46,538 nt of DNA from Kineococcus sp. TRM81007 (GCF_022669155.1 NZ_JALBVB010000056.1:422587-469124); one strand, 5' to 3'; shown: positions 10,077 through 19,028, counted from the first letter of the stretch. Notes: generated by a model not told the origin, from the letters alone. Translations and numbers: made by a program.

Positions 10077-12299
10077 GTGCCGTCCGACGCCCCGCGCACC
10101 GACCCGCGCCCCGCCCCCGGGGACCGCCCCGACCCGCAGCTGCTGGAGCTGGCCGCCGCCTGCGGCGTGGCCACCCGCTTCACCGACTGGCAGGGCCAGG
10201 AGAGCGCCGTCAGCCCCTCCACCGTCGAGGCCGTCCTGACCGCGATGGGCCTGGACGTCTCCAGCCCCGCCGCGGTCGGCGAGGCGCTGCACGAGGTGCG
10301 GCTGCGGCCGTGGCGGCGCACCCTGCCGCCGGTCGTCGTCACCCGCGAGGGCCGCCCCCACCAGGTGCCCGTGCACGTGCCGCACGGCGACCCCGTCGAG
10401 CTCGTGGTGGAGCTGGAGGGCGGCGGCTGGGCGGCCCTGCGGCAGGTGGACCGCTGGGTCGACCCCGTCCACGTCGACGGCCGCCTCACCGGCCGGGCCA
10501 CCTTCGAGGTGCCCGAGGACCTGCCCCTGGGCTGGCACGAGCTGCGCGTGCACACCCCCTCCGGGGACGCCTCCTGCCCGCTCGTCGTCACCCCCGACGC
10601 GCTGGAGCTGCCGGAGGCGCTGCAGCGCGGGCGCAGCTGGGGGTACCAGACGCAGCTGTACTCGGTGCGCTCGTCGCGCTCGTGGGGCATCGGCGACCTC
10701 GCCGACCTGGGGGAGCTGGCCTCGTACGCCGCCGAGCAGGGCGCCGGCTGGGTGCTGGTCAACCCGCTGGCCGCCGCCTCGCCCGTGCCGCCGATGGAAC
10801 CGTCCCCGTACCTGCCGACCACCCGCCGCTTCGTCAACCCCGTCTACCTGCGGGTGGAGGACGTGCGCGAGGTCGCCTACCTGACCCCCGCCGACCGCGC
10901 CGCCGTCGAGGAGCTGGCCGCCGGCTGCCGCCCGTCGAACACCGACCCCGGCGAGATCGACCGCGACGCGGTGTGGGCCGCCAAGCGGCGCGCCCTGGAG
11001 GTCCTCTTCCGGCACGGGCGCACCCCGGCGCGCGAGGCCGCCTTCCGCCGCTACGTCGCCGCCGAGGACCCCGGCCTGACGGACTTCGCCACCTGGTGCG
11101 CCCTCGCGGAGCGCCACGGGCTGCCCGCGGGCGACTGGCCCGAGGAGGTCTCCACCCCCGAGCGCGCCGCCGCCTCCGGCGCCCTGGACGAGCTGGGCGA
11201 CCGCGTGGAGTTCCACCGCTGGCTGCAGTGGCAGTGCGACGAGCAGCTGCGCACCGCGCAGGACCTCGCCACCGCCGCCGGCACCGGGCCCGGCATCGTC
11301 CACGACCTCGCCGTCGGCGTGCACCCCGACGGCGCCGACGTGTGGTCCCTGGGCGACGCCCTCGCGCACGGCGTGAACGTCGGCGCCCCGCCGGACGCCT
11401 TCAACCAGCAGGGCCAGGACTGGAGCCAGCCGCCGTGGCGCCCGGACCGCCTCGCCGAGCAGGCGTACGCGCCGTTCCGGGACATGGTCCGCACGATCCT
11501 GCGGCACGCCGGCGGCCTGCGCGTGGACCACGTCCTCGGCCTGTTCCGGCTGTGGTGGATCCCCGCCGGCGCACCCGCCTCCGAGGGCACCTACGTGCGC
11601 CTGGACCACGAGGCGCTCATCGGGATCCTCGCGCTCGAGGCCCAGCGCGCCGGCGCCGTCGTCGTCGGCGAGGACCTCGGGACCGTCGAGCCGTGGGTGC
11701 GCGAGTACCTCGCCGAACGCGGCGTGCTCGGCAGCGCGGTGCTGTGGTTCGAGTACGACGGTGCCGAACCCCGCCCCCCGGAGGACTACCGGGAGCTGGC
11801 CCTGGCCAGCGTCACCGTCCACGACCTGCCGCCCACCGCCGGGTACCTCGCGCAGGAGCACGTCGCCCTGCGCGACCGCCTCGGGCTGCTGACCCGGCCC
11901 GCGGAGGAGGAGCGCCGCCGCGACCAGGCCGAGCAGGACCGCATCCTCGGCCTGGTGCGCGAGCGCGGCCTGCTGCGCGAGGGCGCCGCGGAGCAGCAGA
12001 CCGTCGAGGCCCTGCACCGCTACCTGGCCCTGGCGCCCTCGCTCATGCTCGGCGTCTCCCTCGTCGACGCCGTCGGTGACCGCCGCACCCAGAACCAGCC
12101 GGGCACCTCCCTGGAGCACCCCAACTGGAAGATGCCGCTGACCGGCCCCGACGGCCGGGTGGTCCTCCTGGACGACCTGCCGGCCGACGCGCGGGCGCGC
12201 TCGCTGGCACGGGTCGTCGAGGCAGCCGTTCGCCGTGGCGACGAGGCGGGCGGTGAGGCGGACGGCGAGGTGAGCGGCGGCCGGGGCGCCGCCCGCTGA
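10077..12299 (+). CDS. malQ: 4-alpha-glucanotransferase (GH77, amylomaltase)
   Basis: Transfers alpha-1,4-glucan segments between maltodextrins, in glycogen or maltose metabolism. The 740-residue length fits the long MalQ type with an N-terminal extension of roughly 180 residues before the catalytic barrel. Catalytic residues by family motif: Asp484 nucleophile in LRVDHVLGLFR, Glu532 acid/base in GEDLGTVEP, and Asp583 in VHDLPPTAGY. SSRSWGIGDLADL and PYLPTTRRFVNP are also conserved. I chose GTG 10077 because the conserved N-terminal region begins soon after it and CAGAGT lies seven bases upstream. It is divergent from the prolyl oligopeptidase gene and ends at a strong hairpin. Confidence 0.93.
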   Translation: MPSDAPRTDPRPAPGDRPDPQLLELAAACGVATRFTDWQGQESAVSPSTVEAVLTAMGLDVSSPAAVGEALHEVRLRPWRRTLPPVVVTREGRPHQVPVHVPHGDPVELVVELEGGGWAALRQVDRWVDPVHVDGRLTGRATFEVPEDLPLGWHELRVHTPSGDASCPLVVTPDALELPEALQRGRSWGYQTQLYSVRSSRSWGIGDLADLGELASYAAEQGAGWVLVNPLAAASPVPPMEPSPYLPTTRRFVNPVYLRVEDVREVAYLTPADRAAVEELAAGCRPSNTDPGEIDRDAVWAAKRRALEVLFRHGRTPAREAAFRRYVAAEDPGLTDFATWCALAERHGLPAGDWPEEVSTPERAAASGALDELGDRVEFHRWLQWQCDEQLRTAQDLATAAGTGPGIVHDLAVGVHPDGADVWSLGDALAHGVNVGAPPDAFNQQGQDWSQPPWRPDRLAEQAYAPFRDMVRTILRHAGGLRVDHVLGLFRLWWIPAGAPASEGTYVRLDHEALIGILALEAQRAGAVVVGEDLGTVEPWVREYLAERGVLGSAVLWFEYDGAEPRPPEDYRELALASVTVHDLPPTAGYLAQEHVALRDRLGLLTRPAEEERRRDQAEQDRILGLVRERGLLREGAAEQQTVEALHRYLALAPSLMLGVSLVDAVGDRRTQNQPGTSLEHPNWKMPLTGPDGRVVLLDDLPADARARSLARVVEAAVRRGDEAGGEADGEVSGGRGAAR

Positions 12300-12306
12300 C
12301 ACCCCC

Positions 12307-12338
12307 GGGACGGGCGGTCCCCCCGGTCCGCCCGTCCC
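12307..12338 (+). terminator. Terminator hairpin after malQ
   Basis: GGGACGGGCGG (12307-12317) pairs perfectly with CCGCCCGTCCC (12328-12338) around a ten-base loop, eight bases after the malQ stop. There is no U-tract, as is usual in high-GC actinobacteria. Confidence 0.75.
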
Positions 12339-12382
12339 TCCGGCTCCCCCCGGGGCCGGCGGCACCAGCCTGCCCGGCCCGC

Positions 12383-12400
12383 CTTGCAGGGGGCTTGCAG
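12383..12400 (+). promoter_or_regulatory. SARP-type direct heptamer repeat
   Basis: CTTGCAG at 12383-12389 and again at 12394-12400, start to start 11 bases apart (7-base repeat, 4-base spacer). This is the geometry of SARP/AfsR-family binding sites. It lies about 44-61 bases upstream of the predicted transcription start of the BTAD regulator gene. Autoregulation is inference. Confidence 0.5.
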
Positions 12401-12431
12401 CCACCTGACCCCGCGCCGCCCCTCGCGGACC

Positions 12432-12437
12432 TACCCT
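12432..12437 (+). promoter_or_regulatory. Candidate -10 for BTAD regulator
   Basis: TACCCT, six bases before GTG 12444; no Shine-Dalgarno sequence follows. This fits a leaderless transcript beginning at the start codon. Confidence 0.45.
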
Positions 12438-12443
12438 GAGCCG

Positions 12444-15400
12444 GTGACGACGGCGCTCGCGGTGCGGGTCCTGGGACCGGTCGAGGTGGGCACCACCGAC
12501 GGACCCGTGCCGCTCAGCGGCTCCCTGCGCACCCTGCTGGCCGCGCTCGCCGTGGACGCCGGGCGCGTCGTGGCCGCCGACACCCTCGCCGACCGGCTCT
12601 GGGACGACGGCGGCCTGGACGCCGGGTCCTCCACCGTGCACAGCTACGTCTCGCGCCTGCGACGCCGCCTGGAGCCGCAGCGACCACCGGACGGCTGGGG
12701 CGTGCTGCGCACCCGCGCCCCCGGCTACGCGCTGGTGCTGGAGCCGGGGGCGCTGGACGCCGCCGAGTTCCACCGGCTGGTCGCCGCGGCCCGCGCCGCC
12801 GCCGAGCCCGTCGCGGCCCGCGACGCCGCCGCGCGGGCCCTGGCGCTGTGGCGCGGACCCACCGCCTACGCCGACGTCCCCGCCGACTTCGCCCGCGCCG
12901 AGGCCGACCGGCTGCACGAGCAGCGGCTGGAGGCCGAGGAGCTCGCCGCCGACCTGGACCTGACCCTCGGCCGGCACCACGAGCTCGCCGAGCGCCTGCC
13001 GGCCCTCGTGGCCGCCGAGCCGTTCCGCGAGGGCCTGCGCGCCTCGCTCGTGCTCGCCCTGTACCGCTGCCACCGGCAGGCCGACGCGCTGCGCACCTTC
13101 GAGGAGGGGCGGGCGCTGCTCGCCGACGCACTCGGCGTGGACCCCGGCCCGCGGCTGCGCCGGCTGCACGAGCTCGTGCTGCGGCAGGACCCCGCCCTCG
13201 ACGCGCCGGAGCCGCCGCGCCCCGCACCGGCGCCCGTCGCGCGGACCGTGCGGGCCGCGCCGTCCGCGCCGGTCGCGGACCCACCGGGTGCCGCGGCGCT
13301 GCGGCGCCCGCCGCTGCCCGTGCCGCCCACGCCGCTGCTCGGGCGCGAGGAGGACCTCACCCGCCTGCACCGCCTGCTCGACGACGGCGCCCGCCTGCTC
13401 ACGCTCACCGGCACCGGCGGTGTCGGCAAGACCCGGCTCGCCCTCGCCCTGGCGCAGCGGGTCGCCGACCCGGCCGGCTCGCGCTTCCCCGACGGGGCCG
13501 TGCTGGTGCCGCTGGCGACCCTCGACGACGCCGGCGCCGTGCTGCCCGCCGTGGCCCGGGCCACGGGCGCGGGCGCCGTCGACGGCCCCGCCGCCCGCGA
13601 CGCCGTGACCGCCCACCTGCGCCCCCTGCGACTGCTCCTCGTCCTGGACAACGTCGAGCACCTCCTCGACGCGGCCGTCGACGTGGCGGAACTGGTGCGC
13701 ACCTGCCCGGACCTGTCCGTCGTCGTCACCAGCCGCGCACCGCTGCGCGTGGGCGGCGAGGTGGAGCACCGCGTCGAGCCGCTGGCGCTGCCCGGCGCCG
13801 GCGCGAGCCCGCGCGAGGTGCTGGCCTCCCCGGCCGTCACCCTGTTCTGCGAGCGCGCGCGGGACGTGGTGCCCGGCTTCACCGTGGAGCGCGACGACGC
13901 GCGGACCGTCGCCGACGTGTGCGCCGCGCTCGCCGGCATCCCCCTGGCGCTGGAGCTGGCGGCCGCGCGGGTGCGCGTGCTCAGCCCCCGGGACCTGCTG
14001 ACCCGGCTGGACGAGGCCCTCTCCGGCGGGCGACGGGACCTGCCGGAACGCCAGCGCACCATGCAGGCCACCCTCGACTGGAGCATCGGCCTGCTGGACG
14101 AGCCCGCCCGGCGCCTCTTCCGCCGCCTCGCCGTCTTCGCCGGGGGCTGGACCCTGCCGGTGCTGGAGGCCGTGGAGGGGCCGGCCGTGCTGCCGGTCCT
14201 GGAGGCGCTCGTGGAGCAGTCGCTCGGGCGCGTCGAGCACCCGAGCGACGGGGCCCGCTTCTCGATGCTCGAGCCCACTCGCCAGCACGCCCGGCGCCTG
14301 CTCGGCGAGGACGAGCGCGCGCGGGTCGCCGCCGCCCACGCCGCCGCCCACCTCACCCTCGCGGAGGAGGCGTACGTCGGCTACCAGCGCGACGCGCAGG
14401 TCGGCTGGCTGCGCCGCGTCGAGCGCGAGCACGCCGACCTGCTGGCCGCCGTGGAGTCCTCCTGCGCCGCCGGCGACGGCGAGACCGCCGGGCGCCTGGT
14501 GTGGGCGATGTGGCTGTTCTGGTGGATGCACGGCCACCTCGCGGTGGGCCGGCGCGCCTGCGAGGCCGTGCTGGACGTGCCCGGCCTGCCCGGGCGGGTG
14601 CGGGTGCGGGTGGACCTCGCCCTGGGCGCCATGCTCTTCGCGCAGGGCGAGCACGAGCACGCCGAGGAGGTGTGGCAGCGCGCGCACCGGCTGGCCGAGG
14701 CCGTCGGCGACGACGAGGCGCTCGCGCACACCACGGCCGGCACCGGCATCACGGCGCTGGCCCGCGGCGACGCCGCCACCGCCGTCGCCCGGCTGCGCAC
14801 CGCGCTGCCGCTGGCCGCGGCGCTGCCCGCCGCCTCCGACGGGCCCTGGCTCCAGGCGCTGGGGCACGTGTGGACGGGCACGGCGCTGACCGCCCTCGGC
14901 GGGCTGGACGCACCGCGCCGGGCGCGGGAGCACTTCGAGGCGGGCCTGGCGCTGGCCCGCGCCCGCGGGGACCGGCTGACCACGTTCGTGGCGCTGTACA
15001 ACCTCGCCCAGGCGGAAGCGCTGCGCGACCCGTCCGCCGCGCGGCGCCACCTGCACGAGGGCACGGCCCTGTCCGCCCAGGTCGGCGACCTGGCCAACCT
15101 CTCGCACTTCCTCGACGCGCTCGTCGTGCTCGGCGTCGGCGCGCACGATCCGGTGGCGGGGGAGGAGGCGGAGCGGCTCGCCACCGCGCTGGGCGCGGCC
15201 CGCGCCGCCCGGGAGACCGTGGGCGCCGCCGTGTACGGCTTCTACCTGCGCGACGACGCGCAGCTGGCCGCGGCCCGGGAGCGGTTGCGCGAGGTGCTGG
15301 GCGAGGACCGCTTCGCGGCGGCGGTGGCCGCGGGGCGGGCCCTGCCGGTGGTGGAGGTCGTGCGGCTGGCCACCGGCGCGGGCGGGCCCGCCCGCGCGCC

Positions 15401-15455
15401 CGGCGCCGCGCCGGGGCTCACGGCGCGGGCAGCGCCAGCCACTGCTCCCAGGTGA
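12444..15455 (+). CDS. AfsR/SARP-like BTAD regulator with NB-ARC ATPase domain
   Basis: Large transcription regulator of 1003 residues. Order of parts: OmpR-type winged helix (about 5-98, with STVHSYVSRLRRRLEP as recognition region), bacterial transcriptional activation domain (about 105-250), a Pro/Ala linker (about 252-295), and an NB-ARC/STAND ATPase domain with Walker A GTGGVGKT (323-330) and Walker B LLLVLDN. After that comes an Ala-rich helical C-terminus consistent with TPR-like repeats (about 620-960). Such proteins usually switch on nearby metabolic or resistance genes. GTG 12444 was chosen from the TACCCT element six bases upstream. The 3' end runs 38 bases into the opposite-strand GNAT gene. 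The signal sensed cannot be told from sequence. Confidence 0.9.
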   Translation: MTTALAVRVLGPVEVGTTDGPVPLSGSLRTLLAALAVDAGRVVAADTLADRLWDDGGLDAGSSTVHSYVSRLRRRLEPQRPPDGWGVLRTRAPGYALVLEPGALDAAEFHRLVAAARAAAEPVAARDAAARALALWRGPTAYADVPADFARAEADRLHEQRLEAEELAADLDLTLGRHHELAERLPALVAAEPFREGLRASLVLALYRCHRQADALRTFEEGRALLADALGVDPGPRLRRLHELVLRQDPALDAPEPPRPAPAPVARTVRAAPSAPVADPPGAAALRRPPLPVPPTPLLGREEDLTRLHRLLDDGARLLTLTGTGGVGKTRLALALAQRVADPAGSRFPDGAVLVPLATLDDAGAVLPAVARATGAGAVDGPAARDAVTAHLRPLRLLLVLDNVEHLLDAAVDVAELVRTCPDLSVVVTSRAPLRVGGEVEHRVEPLALPGAGASPREVLASPAVTLFCERARDVVPGFTVERDDARTVADVCAALAGIPLALELAAARVRVLSPRDLLTRLDEALSGGRRDLPERQRTMQATLDWSIGLLDEPARRLFRRLAVFAGGWTLPVLEAVEGPAVLPVLEALVEQSLGRVEHPSDGARFSMLEPTRQHARRLLGEDERARVAAAHAAAHLTLAEEAYVGYQRDAQVGWLRRVEREHADLLAAVESSCAAGDGETAGRLVWAMWLFWWMHGHLAVGRRACEAVLDVPGLPGRVRVRVDLALGAMLFAQGEHEHAEEVWQRAHRLAEAVGDDEALAHTTAGTGITALARGDAATAVARLRTALPLAAALPAASDGPWLQALGHVWTGTALTALGGLDAPRRAREHFEAGLALARARGDRLTTFVALYNLAQAEALRDPSAARRHLHEGTALSAQVGDLANLSHFLDALVVLGVGAHDPVAGEEAERLATALGAARAARETVGAAVYGFYLRDDAQLAAARERLREVLGEDRFAAAVAAGRALPVVEVVRLATGAGGPARAPGAAPGLTARAAPATAPR

Positions 15456-15930
15456 GGTCGCGCCCCACGAACCGGGGCCGGGTGAACGGCCAGTCGCGCC
15501 GCACCCAGCGGGGAACCTCCGCGTCCAGCACCGCCTCCAGCTCCGAGCCGACGAGGCGGTCCACGACCCACCACGAGACGTCCGCGTCGGCGCCCGCCCG
15601 GCCCGCGGGGTCCAGGTAGACGCAGCCCAGCAGCTCGGCCTCCTCGTCGTCGAACAACGCGTAGTTGAACGACTCGTGCCGGGCGATCTCCGCCTCGTGG
15701 TGGGCCAGGTCCAGGCGGTCCTGCTCGTGGGTCATGCCCTCCGGCGGCCAGCCCCACGCGGCGCCGTAGATGGACCACAGGCGCTCGCGCGAGCCCATCA
15801 CCGCGGGCAGGTCGAGGTCCACGTCCACCTCGCGGATCGGGCGCAGGTGGTGGCCGGTGGGCAGCTCCAGGCGGGTGGGGTGCCGGAACCACGGCGGCAG
15901 CCACGGTTCCACGACGCGGTCCTCGGGCAC
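15418..15930 (-). CDS. GNAT-like acetyltransferase protein
   Basis: A 170-residue protein with the length and strand-helix pattern of GNAT N-acetyltransferases: N-terminal LRPIREVDVD (29-38), an internal FNYALFDDEEAELLGCVYLDP region, and a C-terminal WW-rich segment. The usual acetyl-CoA P-loop (R/Q-x-x-G-x-G/A) is not clear, so activity is uncertain. GTG 15930 was chosen because GAGGAGAG lies just upstream on the minus strand (15935-15942). It is divergent from the whiB gene and shares its regulatory region, including the SARP-type repeats. Its last 38 bases overlap the BTAD gene tail to tail. The substrate is unknown; a resistance role by analogy with the WhiB7-controlled eis is only a hypothesis. 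Confidence 0.7.
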   Translation of the reverse strand: MPEDRVVEPWLPPWFRHPTRLELPTGHHLRPIREVDVDLDLPAVMGSRERLWSIYGAAWGWPPEGMTHEQDRLDLAHHEAEIARHESFNYALFDDEEAELLGCVYLDPAGRAGADADVSWWVVDRLVGSELEAVLDAEVPRWVRRDWPFTRPRFVGRDLTWEQWLALPAP

Positions 15931-15987
15931 GGGCTCTCCTCTCGCGGCACCGCCGGTCGGCGGTCCCGCACAGGCTGCCCGCCCGTC

Positions 15988-16005
15988 CTTGCCGGTCGCT
16001 TGCAG
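15988..16005 (+). promoter_or_regulatory. SARP-type heptamer pair, plus strand
   Basis: CTTGCCG (15988-15994) and CTTGCAG (15999-16005), again 11 bases apart start to start. One base differs from the pair upstream of the BTAD gene. It lies in the GNAT/whiB divergent region. Confidence 0.45.
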
Positions 16006-16030
16006 CACCGGGGGAGTGCGGGCACGGCGC

Positions 16031-16048
16031 GTGCAGGCCGCCGGCAAG
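16031..16048 (-). promoter_or_regulatory. SARP-type heptamer pair, minus strand
   Basis: Read on the minus strand: CTTGCCG (16048-16042) then CCTGCAC (16037-16031), again an 11-base period. It faces the plus-strand pair at 15988-16005, so each divergent gene could have its own site. The second heptamer is less like the consensus. Confidence 0.35.
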
Positions 16049-16071
16049 GCGAGCGGGACACGCTCGGTGGC

Positions 16072-16428
16072 GTGCAGGCAGCAACCTCGTCCCCAGCCCT
16101 CGCCGTCCCGCAGGCCCGCGACGGACGGTCCCCGCGCACCCCGTCGCCCACCCGGGCGCCCACCCAGGCGCACGGCGCACCCGCCACGCCGTGCCGCACG
16201 GCGCCGGCGGACCTCTTCTTCGCGGAGGACCACGAGCTCGTCCTGGCCGCGAAGGCGCTGTGCTCGTCGTGCCCGCTGCGGGCGGCCTGCCTGGCCGGGG
16301 CGCTCGCCCGGCGCGAGCCCGCCGGCGTGTGGGGCGGTCAGCTCTTCGTCGGCGGGGTCGCCGTCGCCTACCGCCGTGGTCGCGGCCGCCCCCGCAAGGA
16401 CGCCCCGCCCCTCACGCCGGTGCTGTGA
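16072..16428 (+). CDS. WhiB family regulator, WhiB7-like
   Basis: Small iron-sulfur transcription regulator of 118 residues. The four cluster cysteines are C41, C64, C67 and C73 (C-x22-C-x2-C-x5-C), followed by the turn GVWGG (86-90). The C-terminal RGRGRPRK (102-109) resembles the AT-hook that marks WhiB7, the activator of intrinsic antibiotic resistance that works with the main sigma factor. The N-terminal ~38 residues before the first cysteine are Ala/Pro/Ser-rich and low-complexity, so the true start might be further in. GTG 16072 is the only start with reasonable position, but its ribosome site is weak. No AT-rich WhiB7 autoregulatory element is visible upstream. Confidence 0.85.
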   Translation: MQAATSSPALAVPQARDGRSPRTPSPTRAPTQAHGAPATPCRTAPADLFFAEDHELVLAAKALCSSCPLRAACLAGALARREPAGVWGGQLFVGGVAVAYRRGRGRPRKDAPPLTPVL

Positions 16429-16430
16429 GA

Positions 16431-16461
16431 CGGGCGCCCCCGAACTGCCGGGGGACGCCCG
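16431..16461. terminator. Bidirectional terminator between whiB and pepN
   Basis: CGGGCGCCCCCG (16431-16442) pairs with CCGGGGGACGCCCG (16448-16461) with a small mismatch. It sits between two convergent genes and can serve both. Confidence 0.7.
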
Positions 16462-16472
16462 CCCGGGCCGGG

Positions 16473-19028
16473 TCAGCTCGCGTCGCGCTCCTGGGCGCGC
16501 AGGGCGCGGGCCACCCCGTCGCGGTTCTCCAGCACCAGGCGCCGCAGGGCCGGCGGGGCGTCCTGCGCCTCGGCCAGCCAGCGGTCGGTGCGCTCCAGCA
16601 GCTCGCCGTCGGCCAGCACCAGCGGGTACAGGCCGGTGACGACCTGCTGCGCCATCTCGTTGGTCCGCTGCTCCCACACCGTGCGCAGCGCGGCGAAGTA
16701 CGGCTCGACGAACGGCCGCAGCAGGTCGCGGTCGTGCACCCGGCCGAAGCCGGAGATCACCGAGGCCTGCACGGCGTTGGGCAGGGTGCCGCGCTCGACG
16801 ACCTCCTCCCACGCGGTGCGCTTGGCCGCCGGGGTCGGCAGCGCAGCGCGCGCCGCGGCCGCCGAGCGCTGCCCGGTCGCGGTGGCGTCGCGCCGCAGCT
16901 CGGCCTCCACCGCCGCCTCGTCGGCGGCGCCGCCCGCCGCCAGCGACGTCAGCAGCGCCCACCGCATGTCCGCGTCGACCTCCAGGCCCTCGATGACCGA
17001 GGTGCCCTCGTACAGGCCGCGCACCACCGCCAGGTGCTCCTCGCCCCGTGCGAAGGAGGCGAACGCGCGGGCGAACTGCAGCTGGGTGTCGCTGCCGGGC
17101 GCGGCCGCCCGCAGCATCTCCAGCAGCGCCGCCGCGGTGCGGTCCTTCGCGTCCTCCCGGCGCGCGGGGGCGGTGTACAGCTCGACGGTCGTGGCCAGCT
17201 GCCGCAGCAGGACCAGGGCGACGGTGGAGTCGGCGCGCGCCGCGTCACCGGGCAGCAGCGTGCCGAGCAGCAGGTCGACGTAGTCGCCCGCGGGCAGCTC
17301 GCCGTCGCGCGTCATGTCCCACAGCGCCGCCGCCACCAGCGAGCGCGGCATCGACTCGGTGAAGTCGTCCAGGTGCTCGAGCGCCGTCGCCAGCGAGACG
17401 TCGTCCAGGCGGATCTTGGCGTAGGCCAGGTCGTCGTCGTTGACCAGCAGCAGCGCGGGCCGCTGCCGGCCCACCAGCTCGGGCACCTCGGTGCTCCCAC
17501 CCGCCGCGTCCAGCTCGACGCGGGCGGTGCGCCGCAGCTTGCCGTCGACGAGGTCGTAGCAGCCGACCGCGAGCCGGTGCGCGCGCAGGTGCGGGTGCTC
17601 CGCCGGGGCCTCCTGGCGCAGCACCGCGGAGGTGACCGTGCCGTCGGCGTCCGTCTCGAGGACCGGCCGCAGCGTGGCGACGCCCGCGGTCCCCAGCCAC
17701 TCGCGCGACCAGGAGCCCAGGTCGCGGCCGGAGGTGGCCTCCAGCTCGCGCAGCAGGTCACCCAGCTCGGTGTTGCCCCACGCGTGGCGGCGGAAGTAGG
17801 CGCGCACGCCGGCGAGGAACTCCTCGCGGCCGACGTAGGCGACGAGCTGCTTGAGGACGCTGGCGCCCTTGGCGTAGGTGATGCCGTCGAAGTTGACCTC
17901 GACATCCTCGAGGTCGTTGATCTCGGCGACGATCGGGTGGGTCGTGGGCAGCTGGTCCTGGCGGTACGCCCAGGACTTCTCCAGGGAGTTGAAGGTCGTC
18001 CAGGCGCCCTCCCACTCGGTGGCCTCGGCGGCGGCGAGCGTGCTGGCGAACTCCGCGAAGGACTCGTTGAGCCACAGGTCGTTCCACCAGCGCATGGTCA
18101 CCAGGTCGCCGAACCACATGTGCGCCAGCTCGTGCAGCACCGTCACGACGCGGCGCTCCACGGTCGCCCGCGGCACCTTGGAGCGGAAGACGTAGCTCTC
18201 CACGAAGGTCACCGCCCCGGCGTTCTCCATGGCGCCGGCGTTGAACTCCGGGACGAACACCTGGTCGTACTTGGCGAACGGGTAGGGCGTGTCGAACTCG
18301 CGCTCGAAGAACTCGAAGCCCGCCTTCGTGGCGGCGACGACGTTGTGCGCGTCGAGGTGCTCCACGAGCGACTTGCGGCAGTACACGCCCAGCGGGACCG
18401 TCCGGCCGTCGGAGGAGACGAGGGAGTCCTCGGAACCCTCGTACGGGCCGGCGATGACCGCGGTGACGTAGCTGGACAGGCGCGGCGTCGGCTCGAAGCG
18501 CCACCGCTTCCCGCCGGCGACCTCGTCGGTGCCGGCCACCGGTGCCCCCGAGATCACCCGCCAGTGCGCCGGCGCGGTCACCGTGAAGGTGAAGGCGGCC
18601 TTGAGGTCGGGCTGCTCGAACACGGCGAACACCCGGCGGGAGTCGGCCACCTCGAACTGCGTGTAGAGGTACACCTCGTCGTCGACGGGGTCGACGAAGC
18701 GGTGCAGGCCCTCGCCGGTGTTCATGTACCGGCAGTCGGCCACGACGCGCAGCTCGTTCTCCTCGGCCAGGCCGTCGAGCTGCACGCGCACGCCGTCGCT
18801 GACGGCCGCCGGGTCCAGCGAGCGGCCGTTGAGGGTCACCTCGTGCACCGCGGCGCTGATCAGGTCGATGAACGTGGACGCGCCCTCGCGCGAGCGGAAG
18901 CGGGCGGTCGTCACCGAGCGGAACACCTCCGGACCCGTCGTCAGGTCCAGCTCCACGTCGTAGGTGTCGACCTGCACGAGGTCCGCGCGGGCGCGAGCCT
19001 CCTCGCGCGTCAGGTTCTCGCCGGGCAC
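16473..19028 (-). CDS. pepN: Aminopeptidase N (M1 zinc metallopeptidase)
   Basis: Removes N-terminal residues from peptides in the cytoplasm, finishing degradation begun by Clp and similar proteases. The 851-residue length matches actinobacterial PepN. The substrate-binding motif GAMEN is at 265-269 and the zinc motif HELAH at 299-303 (His299, Glu300, His303), with the third ligand Glu322 in NESFAEF. The C-terminal ~400 residues form the helical ERAP1-like domain. Two GTG codons lie close together. I prefer 19028 because GGAAGG stands eight bases before it and almost touches the earlier one. The neighbouring Rv2466c-like gene is divergent, as in mycobacteria. Confidence 0.95.
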   Translation of the reverse strand: MPGENLTREEARARADLVQVDTYDVELDLTTGPEVFRSVTTARFRSREGASTFIDLISAAVHEVTLNGRSLDPAAVSDGVRVQLDGLAEENELRVVADCRYMNTGEGLHRFVDPVDDEVYLYTQFEVADSRRVFAVFEQPDLKAAFTFTVTAPAHWRVISGAPVAGTDEVAGGKRWRFEPTPRLSSYVTAVIAGPYEGSEDSLVSSDGRTVPLGVYCRKSLVEHLDAHNVVAATKAGFEFFEREFDTPYPFAKYDQVFVPEFNAGAMENAGAVTFVESYVFRSKVPRATVERRVVTVLHELAHMWFGDLVTMRWWNDLWLNESFAEFASTLAAAEATEWEGAWTTFNSLEKSWAYRQDQLPTTHPIVAEINDLEDVEVNFDGITYAKGASVLKQLVAYVGREEFLAGVRAYFRRHAWGNTELGDLLRELEATSGRDLGSWSREWLGTAGVATLRPVLETDADGTVTSAVLRQEAPAEHPHLRAHRLAVGCYDLVDGKLRRTARVELDAAGGSTEVPELVGRQRPALLLVNDDDLAYAKIRLDDVSLATALEHLDDFTESMPRSLVAAALWDMTRDGELPAGDYVDLLLGTLLPGDAARADSTVALVLLRQLATTVELYTAPARREDAKDRTAAALLEMLRAAAPGSDTQLQFARAFASFARGEEHLAVVRGLYEGTSVIEGLEVDADMRWALLTSLAAGGAADEAAVEAELRRDATATGQRSAAAARAALPTPAAKRTAWEEVVERGTLPNAVQASVISGFGRVHDRDLLRPFVEPYFAALRTVWEQRTNEMAQQVVTGLYPLVLADGELLERTDRWLAEAQDAPPALRRLVLENRDGVARALRAQERDAS

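Noticed and set aside
9702-15146. Very long open frame on the minus strand (over 1800 codons)
   Set aside because: It lies opposite malQ and the BTAD gene, has Gly/Arg/Val-rich low-complexity sequence and no domain. It results from high GC content.
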